In this document: one piece after another, positions 6,316 to 14,720 of the stretch
Layout of the letters: each line of letters begins with the position of its first letter
Numbering within the stretch: the stretch's first letter is position 1
From: Bacteroidales bacterium UBA1182
Lineage (GTDB): Bacteria > Bacteroidota > Bacteroidia > Bacteroidales > Bacteroidaceae
DNA length: 20,166 bases
Direction: 5' to 3'
NCBI GenBank assembly: GCA_002310015.1
Contig: DBYQ01000046.1
Coordinates: forward strand, 1-20,166
Notes under the pieces: model-generated
Database searches by the model: none
What the model was told of the DNA's origin: nothing
Seen by the model: the letters and a program-made list of their open reading frames with translations, nothing else
Translations under genes and position numbers: made by a program

Positions 6316-6927
6316 TCAATTATCCAGTATTCCTTTTCCCTGACGGATAATCTCCTGGTCACCATCCACGCAATAAACCACGGTAGAGTACTCAAATCCT
6401 CCGGCTCCGCCGTTGATGACAAGATCCACATCATCGCCCAGACGCTCGTCAATGAGCTCAGGGTCGGTCAGATAACCTATGTCATCAGATTCATCGTATG
6501 GTACGGTGGTGGAGAGCAGGGGAGCACCCAACTGGCGGCATATCTCACGTGTTATGTCGTTATCGGGCACGCGTATGCCTACCTCTTTGCGGTTGCTGAA
6601 TATCTTGGGCAGACGGCTGCCGGCACGCAGTACAAAGGTGAAGGGGCCGGGCAGGTTGCGTTTCATTGTCTTGAACGTGGCGTTGTCTATCTGGACGTAT
6701 TGGCTTATGTCACTCAGGTCATAGCACACAATTGAGAAACGGTGTTTCTGCGGGTTCATGCCCTTGATGCGGCATATACGTTCAATGGGGCGCTCCTTGA
6801 GAGCGTGGCAGCCCAGTGCGTATGCGGTGTCTGTGGGGAACACTATAACTCCGCCGCCGTTCAGGATGTCAAGAATGCGGTCCAGATCACGCTGGCTGGT
6901 GTTCTTTTCATACAATCTTATCAGCAT
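6316..6927 (-). CDS. yciO: YciO-type Sua5/YciO/YrdC family protein
   Basis: A 203-residue single-domain protein of the family that includes the L-threonylcarbamoyl-AMP synthase (TsaC/Sua5) used to make t6A37 of tRNA. Family motifs are GGGVIVFPTDTAYALGC (about 24-40), ERICRIKG (50-57), LPGPFTFVLRAG (about 92-103), IRVPDN and LSTTVP. The run ALGC...ERICRIK, the segment DLSDISQYVQIDNATFKTMK and the ending VVREG-like IIRQGKG resemble E. coli YciO more than YrdC. YciO's contribution to t6A in vivo is uncertain, so the function is left at family level. The ATG at 6927 overlaps the end of miaA by 7 nt, implying coupled translation. A second family member elsewhere in the genome would be expected. 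Confidence 0.85.
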   Translation of the reverse strand: MLIRLYEKNTSQRDLDRILDILNGGGVIVFPTDTAYALGCHALKERPIERICRIKGMNPQKHRFSIVCYDLSDISQYVQIDNATFKTMKRNLPGPFTFVLRAGSRLPKIFSNRKEVGIRVPDNDITREICRQLGAPLLSTTVPYDESDDIGYLTDPELIDERLGDDVDLVINGGAGGFEYSTVVYCVDGDQEIIRQGKGILDN

Positions 6928-7841
6928 ATGCTCTCCTTTATATAATTTGTTATACCCTCAACATCATCGGGGTTAAACCAGCGGATGTTTTTATCACGCT
7001 TGAACCATGTCATCTGCTTGCGTGAATAGATGCGCGTGTTCTGCTTGATTTTGTCTATGGCAAACTCCAGCGTCCATGGCTTGCCGTCAGGGGTAAGTGC
7101 GCCGTCCATCCAGTTGAAGAGTTCCTTCATGCCCACGGTGTTGAGTGAGTTGAGCCCTTTATGCGGGTACATGCGTCGCGCCTCATCAATCAGTCCGTTC
7201 TCAACCATATTGTCAACGCGGCGGTTGATGCGTTCATACAACTCTTCACGCGGACGGGTAAGTCCGATGCGTATTATCCGGAACGGACGCTCTGCTTTCT
7301 CTCCTTTGCGCAGGTCAGAGTAGGGGTGCCCGGTCAGATAACAGACCTCAAGAGCGTGTAAAACACGCTTGGGATTCTTTCTGTCCACCTCCTTATAGTA
7401 GGCCGGATCCAGAATTTTGAGTTCCTGTACCAGATTGTCCAGTCCTTCCTTCTGATAACGCTCCAAAAGGGGGGTGCGGATATCGTCCGGAATGGTGGGA
7501 ATCTGGTCTATACCATAGCAGAGGGCATCTATGTACATCATAGAGCCTCCTGTGAGAAGTAGTGTGTCGTGCTCTGCGAATAGTTTGTTTGCGAGAGCTA
7601 TAACATCCTCTTCGTACCTTGCGGCACTGTAATAGTCGTCAAGTCCAAGGTTTCCTACCAGGTAATGTACGGCCCGTTCCCTCTCTGCGGGAGTAGGAGC
7701 GGCTGTGCATATGGGAATGTCGGCATACATCTGTCTGGAATCAGCAGAAATGACAGGTGTATGAAACAAATCGGCGAGGGTCAGGCATAATTCCGTCTTC
7801 CCCACGCCGGTAGGTCCTAATATGACAACTAAGGTCTTCAC
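6921..7841 (-). CDS. miaA: tRNA dimethylallyltransferase MiaA
   Basis: A 306-residue enzyme that adds a dimethylallyl group to N6 of A37 in tRNAs reading U-starting codons. Motifs are the P-loop GPTGVGKT (9-16), ISADSRQMY with the catalytic Asp and the DSRQ signature (about 32-40), LLTGGSMMYIDAL in the substrate tunnel, and NPKRVLHALEV and NTVGMKEL later on. Length matches the family. The start is GTG at 7841, immediately after the TGA of the pRiA4b-like gene (7842-7844) with no base between; the sequence before the P-loop has normal length, so no upstream start is needed. The 3' end overlaps the YciO-type gene by 7 nt. It sits within the lipid A operon. Confidence 0.96.
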   Translation of the reverse strand: MKTLVVILGPTGVGKTELCLTLADLFHTPVISADSRQMYADIPICTAAPTPAERERAVHYLVGNLGLDDYYSAARYEEDVIALANKLFAEHDTLLLTGGSMMYIDALCYGIDQIPTIPDDIRTPLLERYQKEGLDNLVQELKILDPAYYKEVDRKNPKRVLHALEVCYLTGHPYSDLRKGEKAERPFRIIRIGLTRPREELYERINRRVDNMVENGLIDEARRMYPHKGLNSLNTVGMKELFNWMDGALTPDGKPWTLEFAIDKIKQNTRIYSRKQMTWFKRDKNIRWFNPDDVEGITNYIKESIC

Positions 7842-8411
7842 TCAATAAAGGTCGTCTATGGAATCAAGGCTCACAGTGCCTCCACCTTCACCGCCTTCCA
7901 TGCCGAATCCCTCCTCATCAAGCTCATCGGATTCAAATCCTTCATCACCATAGAAGTTCTCATCGACATCAAGAACGGGATTTGATTTGGCTATCTCGTC
8001 AAAATCAACAGTCTGCTTAGGTGGGTTACCCTGGCTTGCGGTGCAAACGGCTTCCTTAAGAGTTTTGCCGGTGATAATCTCCTTTAATTCAATGAAAAAG
8101 CATCTCTCTGTTAAAGGGTCGAAGATGTAGATAAGACGCTGCTTTTCATCCTCTATCAGCTCGTCAAGGGGAGTGTCGGCCATTACCCAGTTGTCAACCT
8201 CTGAGCTGGTGTTCATCTCCTCACGTGTTATCTCCTCACGCTTCTCCCAGTTGTCCTCACACATGAAGAATGAGGTCATCTGATCATCGGGATATCCTAC
8301 TGATTTCAGAATGGCATTGCTGAAATCCAGGAATGTGGCTGATGAACTGATTTGTATTTCACGATAGAAATCATCAACCTCATCGGAAATGAAAATGAAT
8401 CTGTAAACCAT
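7842..8411 (-). CDS. pRiA4b ORF-3-like protein with acidic tail
   Basis: A 189-residue cytoplasmic protein. Residues about 1-115 resemble the plasmid pRiA4b ORF-3-like fold (VYRFIFISDEVDDFYREIQISSSATFLDFSNAIL; FFMCEDNWEKREEI; a strand ending RLIYIFDPLTERCFFIEL), a family of unknown function also found beside insertion sequences. The last 55 or so residues are highly acidic and Gly-rich (DVDENFYGDEGFESDELDEEGF, shown here only in part), end in SLDSIDDLY and are probably disordered. It begins 13 nt after lpxA and ends directly against miaA, so it is part of that operon. There is no signal peptide or membrane segment. A role in the operon's biology is unproven. Confidence 0.8.
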   Translation of the reverse strand: MVYRFIFISDEVDDFYREIQISSSATFLDFSNAILKSVGYPDDQMTSFFMCEDNWEKREEITREEMNTSSEVDNWVMADTPLDELIEDEKQRLIYIFDPLTERCFFIELKEIITGKTLKEAVCTASQGNPPKQTVDFDEIAKSNPVLDVDENFYGDEGFESDELDEEGFGMEGGEGGGTVSLDSIDDLY

Positions 8412-8424
8412 ATTGTATTGCTTT

Positions 8425-9198
8425 TTAGTCTCTTATTATACCTCTTTCAGAACTCTCAATGAACCTTACTATGTACTGTACCTCAGGGAAGGTGTAGATG
8501 CTATCCTCCTTGATGGCGGCCATAGCTTGGCTTACGTTCAGGCCGTTCTGATAAATGATGCGGTAGGCATTGTGAATGGCCTCAATAATCTCATTGCTGA
8601 AATTACGGCGGCGCAACCCCACAATGTTCAAACCGGCATAGACCACCGGATGACGCCCACCTATTACGTAAGGCGGAATATCTTTGCTGCAACCTGAGCC
8701 GCCCTGTATCATGACATGTCCTCCGATATGGCAGAACTGGTGAATGAGTACGCAGGCGCTGAGTATGGCAAAGTCATCAATCACAACCTCGCCGGCTATC
8801 TTGGTGCTGTTGCCCAGTATGCAGTTGTTGCCTATTACGCAGTCATGTGCCACGTGCATATTTTCCATAAGCAGGTTGTTGCTGCCTACTACGGTTTTGC
8901 CTTTTGAGGCTGTTCCGCGGTTTATGGTTACGTTCTCGCGTATGCGGTTGTTGTCACCAATCTCTGCGGTTGAATCCTCTCCCTGGAACTTAAGGTCCTG
9001 GGGGATGCCGCCTATTACGGCTCCCGGGTGTATCTGATTACCGTTGCCTATGCGTGAACCGTACATGATGTTCACGTGGGGCATGATAATGTTGTTGTCA
9101 CCTATTACCACGTTCTTGTCAATAAAACAGAACGGGCCTATTTCTACATTCTCACCTATCTGGGCGGAAGGGTCAACATATGCTAAAGGGCTTATCAT
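8425..9198 (-). CDS. lpxA: Acyl-ACP--UDP-N-acetylglucosamine O-acyltransferase LpxA
   Basis: A 257-residue cytoplasmic enzyme catalysing the first step of lipid A synthesis, 3-O-acylation of UDP-GlcNAc with a hydroxyacyl-ACP. It is a left-handed beta-helix built from hexapeptide repeats (for example IGENVEIGPFC, IGDNNIIMPHVNIM, VIGNNCILGNSTKI). The catalytic His is His118 in ENMHVAHDC. The segment GCSKDIPPYVIGGRHPVVYAGLN leads into the helical C-terminal domain, as in E. coli LpxA (262 residues). Its ATG shares one base with the lpxC-fabZ stop (TGATG), giving coupled expression. Confidence 0.97.
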   Translation of the reverse strand: MISPLAYVDPSAQIGENVEIGPFCFIDKNVVIGDNNIIMPHVNIMYGSRIGNGNQIHPGAVIGGIPQDLKFQGEDSTAEIGDNNRIRENVTINRGTASKGKTVVGSNNLLMENMHVAHDCVIGNNCILGNSTKIAGEVVIDDFAILSACVLIHQFCHIGGHVMIQGGSGCSKDIPPYVIGGRHPVVYAGLNIVGLRRRNFSNEIIEAIHNAYRIIYQNGLNVSQAMAAIKEDSIYTFPEVQYIVRFIESSERGIIRD

Positions 9199-10586
9199 CA
9201 GTTATCTCTTTTTACTATTTGAACCATAAATTCCGACTCTGCAACCAGTTTATCGGCTACAAAGGCGTATCCTTTGATTGACAGTATGTTATGACGTATG
9301 GGCGCAGTCCTTACAACACGCATCAGAAGTGTATCGCCGGGTACTACTGCCTGGCGGAAACGGGTGTTGTCTATCTTTACGAACATGGCCTCATAATCCT
9401 TTGGCTCACCGGTATATTGCAGGGCAAGGGTTCCTCCCAACTGAGCCATTGCCTCAATGATGAGCACACCCGGCATGATGGGATGCTCGGGGAAATGGCC
9501 TGTAAAGTAGAACTCGTTGTTTGTTACGTTCTTTACACCCTCTGCGTAAAGGTCAGTGAGTGCAATAACCTTGTCAAGCAACTGCATGGGGAAACGGTGC
9601 GGCATCACGGCCTGAATCTGCTGCAGGTTCATTACCGGCGGAACAGAAGGATCATATGCCGGAGCCTGTACATCATTCAGGATAATGTTCTTGCGCAGTA
9701 TGCGGGCAAACTTGTTGTTGATGGTGTGGCCCGGGCGGGTAGCAATGATACGGCCCTTGATAGGTTTGCCTACAAGTGCCAGGTCACCTATTATGTCAAG
9801 CAGTTTGTGGCGTGCCGGCTCATTGTCCCACTGCAGAGGCTTGTGCATGATGTAACCAAGTTTGGTGGCATCCATTGTTGGTACGCCCATTATCTCACAG
9901 ATCTTGTCATAACGCTCCTGCGGCATCTCACGCTCATAAATAACTATGGCGTTGTCCAGATCACCTCCCTTGATGAGCCCAAGACCCAGCAGAGGCTCAA
10001 TTTCACGTACAAATACGAACGTGCGGCTCTTGGCTATCTCAGTGGGGAAATCACGCATGTCATCCAGTGAAGCATACTGGTTGTAGAGTATCTTTGACTC
10101 ATAAGATATGAGTACGTTTACGCTGAACTCATTATCGGGGAGCAGTATGATGGATGAACCCGTGGTCTCATCCTTTACCTCAATCTTGTTCTTTACTACA
10201 TAGTAGTCTTTCAGGGCATCCAGTTCCTTGATACCTACACGCTGGATGTTCTCCACATACTCAATGGCGCTTCCGTCCAGGATGGGGAATTCCGGGCCGT
10301 TAACCTCAATGTGGCAGTTGTCAATGCCTGCGGCATAGAGGGCGGCCAGGCCATGTTCAACGGTGCTTACCTTGACATTTCCCTTGAACAGTACGGTGCC
10401 GCGTTGGGTCTCACGTACGTTCTCGGCGTAAGCCTCTATGATGGGCTGGCTTTCCAGATCCGTTCTCTGTATCTTGTATCCGTAGTCAGCAGGGGCCGGG
10501 TTGAATGTCACGGTCAGGTCAAGACCGGTGTGAAGCCCCTTTCCGCTGAGTGAAAAACTACTCTTTAAAGTCTTCTGTTTGTACAT
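9198..10586 (-). CDS. lpxC-fabZ: Bifunctional LpxC deacetylase / FabZ dehydratase
   Basis: A 462-residue fusion. Residues 1 to about 300 are LpxC, the zinc-dependent UDP-3-O-acyl-GlcNAc deacetylase that commits lipid A synthesis: His78 (STVEHG), His260 and Asp264 (HKLLDIIGD) bind zinc, and His287 in GHTINNK is the catalytic His. Residues about 318-462 are FabZ, the 3-hydroxyacyl-ACP dehydratase: MPHRFPMQLLD, then GHFPEHPIMPGV with His364 and Glu378 in IIEAMAQ as the active pair. The same fusion is known across Bacteroidetes. It joins an enzyme that uses a hydroxyacyl-bearing sugar to one that competes for hydroxyacyl-ACP, and so may balance lipid A against phospholipid. It lies 23 nt after lpxD. 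Confidence 0.97.
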   Translation of the reverse strand: MYKQKTLKSSFSLSGKGLHTGLDLTVTFNPAPADYGYKIQRTDLESQPIIEAYAENVRETQRGTVLFKGNVKVSTVEHGLAALYAAGIDNCHIEVNGPEFPILDGSAIEYVENIQRVGIKELDALKDYYVVKNKIEVKDETTGSSIILLPDNEFSVNVLISYESKILYNQYASLDDMRDFPTEIAKSRTFVFVREIEPLLGLGLIKGGDLDNAIVIYEREMPQERYDKICEIMGVPTMDATKLGYIMHKPLQWDNEPARHKLLDIIGDLALVGKPIKGRIIATRPGHTINNKFARILRKNIILNDVQAPAYDPSVPPVMNLQQIQAVMPHRFPMQLLDKVIALTDLYAEGVKNVTNNEFYFTGHFPEHPIMPGVLIIEAMAQLGGTLALQYTGEPKDYEAMFVKIDNTRFRQAVVPGDTLLMRVVRTAPIRHNILSIKGYAFVADKLVAESEFMVQIVKRDN

Positions 10587-10609
10587 GTTATGCTATTTGT
10601 GTTAAAGCA

Positions 10610-11653
10610 TTATTTGCTCTCAAGTTTTGCTTTCAGTTCTTCAATCTCCTTCTTTAATGAACGTACGGTGGCATCCATATCGGGCAGCTGCTTGAACAGG
10701 ATTGATGAACGTAAGAAGTTGCGGTATCCTATTGCCGGGTATCCCATCATGGCCTCTCCGTCCGGAATGTTGCTCAAGGCACCCGTCTTGGCACCAAAAC
10801 TGACCTTGTTACCTACGGTAAGATGTCCGGATACACCACTTTGTCCTCCTAACATACACCATGCGCCCAGTTTGCTGGAACCGGCAATTCCGGTTTGGGC
10901 TGAGATTACTGTGTGTTCACCCACCTCAACATTGTGCGCTATCTGAACCAGATTGTCCAGTTTTACTCCCTTGCGTACTACTGTGTGTCCCATTGTAGAA
11001 CGGTCCACGCAGGTATTGGCACCTATCTCTACATCGTCCTCAAGTTCTGCAATACCTATCTGCGGAATCTTGTTGTAGCCGTTTGGCGTGGGTGCAAATC
11101 CGAATCCGTCAGCGCCTATTACACATCCAGCATGGAGTATGCAACGGTTACCTACCTTGCAGGCGTAATAGATTGTCACATTGGGGTATATAATGCAGTC
11201 ATTACCCACTGATGCGCCTTCACCTATAATTACGTGGGGATATATCTGTGTATTGTCACCTATCACGGCACCGTCTTCAATGACTGAGAACGGGCCGATA
11301 TAGACGTTGTTTCCGATTTTTGCCTTTTCTGAGACCGATGCCAGGGAGCTGATTCCCGTACGTCCCGGTTTCATCGATGCGTATAGTGACATCAGCTTGG
11401 CCAGGCTCTCGTAGGCGTTCTCAACTCTGACAAGAGTGGCGCTTACGGGCTGATCGGCCTTGAAGTCATTGTTTACAAGTACGATGCTTGACTTTGTTGA
11501 ATAGAGATACTGGGTATATTTGACGTTAGAAAGAAAAGAGAGTGCACCAGGTACACCCTCTTCAATCTTTGCAAATGTATGTACTGAAGCGTTTTCGTTG
11601 CCATCAACGGTACCGCCCAGAAACTCTGCTATCTGTTTTGCTGTAAATTCCAT
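10610..11653 (-). CDS. lpxD: UDP-3-O-acylglucosamine N-acyltransferase LpxD
   Basis: A 347-residue enzyme for the third lipid A step, N-acylation of UDP-3-O-acyl-glucosamine. The N-terminal uridine-binding domain (MEFTAKQIAEFLGGTVDGN; GALSFLSNVKY) is followed by a hexapeptide-repeat beta-helix from about residue 110 and a C-terminal helix (KKEIEELKAKLES). The catalytic His is His240 in VQIAHNVEVG, and the typical GADGFGFAPTPNGYNKIPQIG segment is intact. It is the first gene after its own promoter (11680-11709) and heads the lpx operon. Confidence 0.96.
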   Translation of the reverse strand: MEFTAKQIAEFLGGTVDGNENASVHTFAKIEEGVPGALSFLSNVKYTQYLYSTKSSIVLVNNDFKADQPVSATLVRVENAYESLAKLMSLYASMKPGRTGISSLASVSEKAKIGNNVYIGPFSVIEDGAVIGDNTQIYPHVIIGEGASVGNDCIIYPNVTIYYACKVGNRCILHAGCVIGADGFGFAPTPNGYNKIPQIGIAELEDDVEIGANTCVDRSTMGHTVVRKGVKLDNLVQIAHNVEVGEHTVISAQTGIAGSSKLGAWCMLGGQSGVSGHLTVGNKVSFGAKTGALSNIPDGEAMMGYPAIGYRNFLRSSILFKQLPDMDATVRSLKKEIEELKAKLESK

Positions 11654-11679
11654 TTTTGTGGTCTGTTTCTATAGACTCG

Positions 11680-11709
11680 CAAATTTAATAAAATAATATG
11701 GAATTCAAG
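11680..11709 (-). promoter_or_regulatory. Promoter of the lpxD-lpxC/fabZ-lpxA operon
   Basis: On the minus strand TAAATTTG (11687-11680) matches TAnnTTTG exactly. CTTG at 11709-11706 stands 18 nt upstream as a partial -33 element, and the spacer is AT-rich. The predicted start is near 11673, giving a leader of about 20 nt to the lpxD ATG. The 120-nt gap after pyrF contains no strong terminator that I can see, so read-through from pyrF may add to expression. Confidence 0.65.
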
Positions 11710-11773
11710 TATTAGATGGAAATTAACTTTGGCGTTCGCTTTGGCTTTTGCGTGTCAATGCCAGCGCCAGGTT

Positions 11774-12589
11774 TTAGAGGAATCTTTCCATTTCCTGCTG
11801 GACCTCTTTTGCTTTTTGGCCGGCAACCAATGCAAAGTTTTCAGTGTTGTCTGCGTAAATTATTGCACGACTGCTGTTTACAATAAGGCCGCACTTGCTG
11901 TTCATGCCGTACTTGCAGACGTCGGCCAGAGAACCGCCCTGTGCTCCGATGCCGGGAACCAGCAGGAAACTGTCTGGTACTGTCTTGCGTATGTCAGTGA
12001 GCATCTCGGCGCGTGTGGCACCCACTACATACATAATGTTATCTGCATTTCCGCCCCACTCAAGTGACTTGCGGAGCACATTCTGGTACAGAGGTGTGCC
12101 GTTGGGGTCCTGGATGTACTGGAAATCATCGGCTCCCTTGTTGCTGGTAAGAGCCAAAAGTATCACCCAGCGGCCTTCATGGCCCAAGAACGGGGTTACG
12201 CTGTCCTGGCCCATGTATGGTGCAACGGTAACAGAATCCACATTCATCTCGCCAAAGAAACTCTCGGCATACATTTTTGATGTGTTGCCTATGTCACCGC
12301 GCTTGGCGTCGGCAATGATGAACTGGTCCGGATAATTGGTGCGGATATAGTCTATTGTTTTGTAGAGTGCCTGCATGCCCTTGAGGCCATTGCTCTCATA
12401 GAATGCCAGATTGGGCTTGTATGCAATGCAGTAATCCGCTGTGGCGTCAATTATTGCCTTGTTGAATTCAAATATGGGATCATCACAGGCAAGCAGGTGC
12501 TGCGGTATCTTCTTTATGTCAGTGTCAAGACCTACGCAAAGGAATGATTTTTTGCGCTTGATGTTCTGATACAGTTCTTCTCTTGTCAT
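11774..12589 (-). CDS. pyrF: Orotidine 5'-phosphate decarboxylase PyrF
   Basis: A 271-residue enzyme that converts OMP to UMP, the last step of de novo pyrimidine synthesis. The active-site block is IIADAKRGDIGNT with the catalytic Lys96 in the D-x-K-x-x-D pattern. CVGLDTDIKKIP near the start, YKPNLAFYE, and VPGIGAQGGSLADV (phosphate loop) are also present. Its length and layout fit the longer OMP decarboxylase subfamily rather than the roughly 230-residue E. coli type. It is 23 nt downstream of prfA and is last in that unit. Confidence 0.96.
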   Translation of the reverse strand: MTREELYQNIKRKKSFLCVGLDTDIKKIPQHLLACDDPIFEFNKAIIDATADYCIAYKPNLAFYESNGLKGMQALYKTIDYIRTNYPDQFIIADAKRGDIGNTSKMYAESFFGEMNVDSVTVAPYMGQDSVTPFLGHEGRWVILLALTSNKGADDFQYIQDPNGTPLYQNVLRKSLEWGGNADNIMYVVGATRAEMLTDIRKTVPDSFLLVPGIGAQGGSLADVCKYGMNSKCGLIVNSSRAIIYADNTENFALVAGQKAKEVQQEMERFL

Positions 12590-12612
12590 ATTTGTACTCT
12601 TTTGAAATTTTC

Positions 12613-13719
12613 TTACATTTCGGCCTCTTTCATGCGTTCCGCGTTCTCGGCTATGGTAAGTTGGTCAATACACTCCTGTATGTCACCGTCCATGAATGCC
12701 GGCAGATTATATGAGGTCCAGTTTATACGGTGGTCGGTTATACGGCCCTGCGGAAAATTGTAGGTTCGTATCTTGGCCGAACGGTCACCGGTGGATACCA
12801 TGGTCTTGCGGCGGGCGGCAATGTCATCCATGTATTTCTGATGCTCGCGGTCATAGATCATGGTACGCAGGCGTGAAAGAGCACGCTCCTTGTTCTTGGG
12901 CTGGTCACGGGTCTCAGTACATTCAATGAGTATCTCCTCAACGACTCCGGTGTTGGGATTTTTCCAATTATATCGGAGCCTTACGCCGCTCTCAACCTTG
13001 TTCACGTTCTGGCCGCCTGCACCGCCACTGCGGAACGTATCCCACTTGATCTCGCCCTCATTTATCTCAACCTCAAAGGCATCGGCTTCAGGTAGTACGG
13101 CTACAGTAGCAGCCGATGTGTGGATTCGGCCCTGAGTCTCTGTTACAGGGACACGCTGTACGCGGTGAACGCCTGATTCATATTTGAGGGTACCGTATAC
13201 TTTTTCACCTGTAACGGTGAATATAATCTCCTTGAATCCGCCGGCAGTGCCCTCTGTGCATGAAGAAACTGCGTACTTCCAGCCTTTTGTCTCGAAATAT
13301 TTGCAGTACATGCGGAAAAGGTCACCGGCAAACAGGGCAGCCTCATCACCGCCTGTGCCGCCGCGTATCTCCATCACCACGTCTTTCTCATCCTGCGGGT
13401 CAGCCGGTATGAGCAGTTGCTTGATCTCCTCTTCAAGGGTCTCAAGGCGTGCTGTGGCGGTGTCCAGTTCCTCACGTGCCATCTGGCGCATCTCAAGATC
13501 GTTCTCTGAGAGCAGTTCACGTGCCTGGTCAATGTTTGACAGCAGGCTGACGTACTCTGCGCGTGCCTGTGATATGCGCTCCAGATCACGATATTCACGG
13601 TTCAGTTTTACGAACCGTTTCATATCTGCTATGACGGCAGGGTCTGTTATGAGCAGACTGACCTCACGGAAACGGGCCTCAAGGTCATCAAGTTTCTGTA
13701 GCAGACTCTCCGTAGCCAT
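12613..13719 (-). CDS. prfA: Peptide chain release factor 1
   Basis: A 368-residue class I release factor that ends translation at UAA and UAG. The GGQ motif (235-237, RSGGAGGQNVNKVES) triggers peptidyl-tRNA hydrolysis, and PVT at 191-193 (HRVQRVPVTETQGRIHTSAA) occupies the RF1 anticodon-mimic position (PxT), which distinguishes it from RF2. The N-terminal helical domain is present (ITDPAVIADMKRFVKLNREY). The ATG shares one base with the preceding stop codon (TAATG), so it is translationally coupled to the dehydrogenase. Confidence 0.97.
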   Translation of the reverse strand: MATESLLQKLDDLEARFREVSLLITDPAVIADMKRFVKLNREYRDLERISQARAEYVSLLSNIDQARELLSENDLEMRQMAREELDTATARLETLEEEIKQLLIPADPQDEKDVVMEIRGGTGGDEAALFAGDLFRMYCKYFETKGWKYAVSSCTEGTAGGFKEIIFTVTGEKVYGTLKYESGVHRVQRVPVTETQGRIHTSAATVAVLPEADAFEVEINEGEIKWDTFRSGGAGGQNVNKVESGVRLRYNWKNPNTGVVEEILIECTETRDQPKNKERALSRLRTMIYDREHQKYMDDIAARRKTMVSTGDRSAKIRTYNFPQGRITDHRINWTSYNLPAFMDGDIQECIDQLTIAENAERMKEAEM

Positions 13720-14699
13720 TATTTTCTCTTTTCTACCTTATTGACGAATGCAACAGGACCGCCTTCATAGAAGTTGATGATGTTGCGTGATACGAACTCA
13801 GCCATCTCGTTGCGTACATCGTAAGTCTGTGTGCCTACGTGCGGGGTGATGACGGCGTTATCACATGCCAGTATCTCAGGGCTAACCTTGTCACCGAACT
13901 CGAACACGTCCAGACCTGCGCCCCAGATACGCTTGTTATTGAGGGCATCGGCCAGTGCAAGCTCATCGACAATGGGGCCGCGGGCGGTATTTACCAATAT
14001 GGCAGTGGGTTTCATGAGTTCTATCTGCTCCTTGCTTATAAGGTGCCATGTGTCCTTGGAGTAGGGGACGTTGACTGATATGAAATCAGATGTCTTGAGG
14101 AGTTCCTCAAACTCAACGTATTTGGCGTCATACTGCTGCTCAATCTCAGGGCTCACGCGGTGACGGTTGTGATAGATCACGTTCATGCAGCTGGCCTTGG
14201 CGCGGCGTGCAAGTGCCTGACCTATGCGTCCCATACCTAAGATGCCTAATGTCTTGCCTCCTAAAGAGTAGCCTAAGTTGGCCAGAAGCGTCCATTCCAG
14301 TGCTCCGGGTATGCGCAGACGGCGATCAACGTCGGTGATGCGGCGTGCTACGGCCAGCATCAGTCCGAATGCCAGATCAGCTGTGGGCTCTGTTACGGGG
14401 CCGGGGGTATTGGTTACGGCAATGCCCAGTTCTGTGGCTGTGGGGATGTCTATATTGTCAAATCCTACTGCATAGTTGCTCACCAGTTCCAGACGGGGAA
14501 GGCCGCGCTCCATCAGCTTGCGGTCAACGGGGAAGTTGAACATGGACTGGAGCACGTCATACTCAGGGAGCATCTCATATACCTCATCGTATGTGAAAGT
14601 CTCACGTCCCTCTGGCGGGAAGGTTACATCATACTTTTTTATGAGTTCCGCATATCCTGTGCGGAACATGTTGTATGTCACTAAAACACGTTTCTTCAT
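13719..14699 (-). CDS. NAD-dependent D-isomer 2-hydroxyacid dehydrogenase
   Basis: A 326-residue protein of the family that includes glyoxylate/hydroxypyruvate reductase, phosphoglycerate dehydrogenase and D-lactate dehydrogenase. The substrate half has NYAVGFDNIDIPTATELGI and TNTPGPVTEPTADLAFGL; the Rossmann fold has LGILGMGRIGQALARR, and NTARGPIVDE carries catalytic Arg240. His287 (ITPHVGTQT) is the acid/base. The catalytic Glu expected 29 residues after the Arg (position 269 in E. coli SerA numbering from memory) aligns with Gly269 here; Glu267 and Asp270 are neighbours. There is no C-terminal ACT domain, so it is not the long SerA type. The ATG at 14699 is chosen over a TTG at 14723 that overlaps the promoter. 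Substrate not assigned. Confidence 0.88.
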   Translation of the reverse strand: MKKRVLVTYNMFRTGYAELIKKYDVTFPPEGRETFTYDEVYEMLPEYDVLQSMFNFPVDRKLMERGLPRLELVSNYAVGFDNIDIPTATELGIAVTNTPGPVTEPTADLAFGLMLAVARRITDVDRRLRIPGALEWTLLANLGYSLGGKTLGILGMGRIGQALARRAKASCMNVIYHNRHRVSPEIEQQYDAKYVEFEELLKTSDFISVNVPYSKDTWHLISKEQIELMKPTAILVNTARGPIVDELALADALNNKRIWGAGLDVFEFGDKVSPEILACDNAVITPHVGTQTYDVRNEMAEFVSRNIINFYEGGPVAFVNKVEKRK

Positions 14700-14720
14700 A
14701 CCTTGTTTTTTACAGGTTTG

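Noticed and set aside
6293..6319. TTG start adding nine residues before the DPP IV signal peptide
   Set aside because: It overlaps the preceding gene's stop and would displace a textbook signal sequence that begins at the ATG at 6292.
9291..10070. 259-codon open frame on the plus strand
   Set aside because: Antisense to lpxC-fabZ; it arises from codon bias of the real gene.
13184..13744. 186-codon Ser/Arg-rich open frame on the plus strand
   Set aside because: Antisense to prfA, with low-complexity composition typical of a shadow frame.
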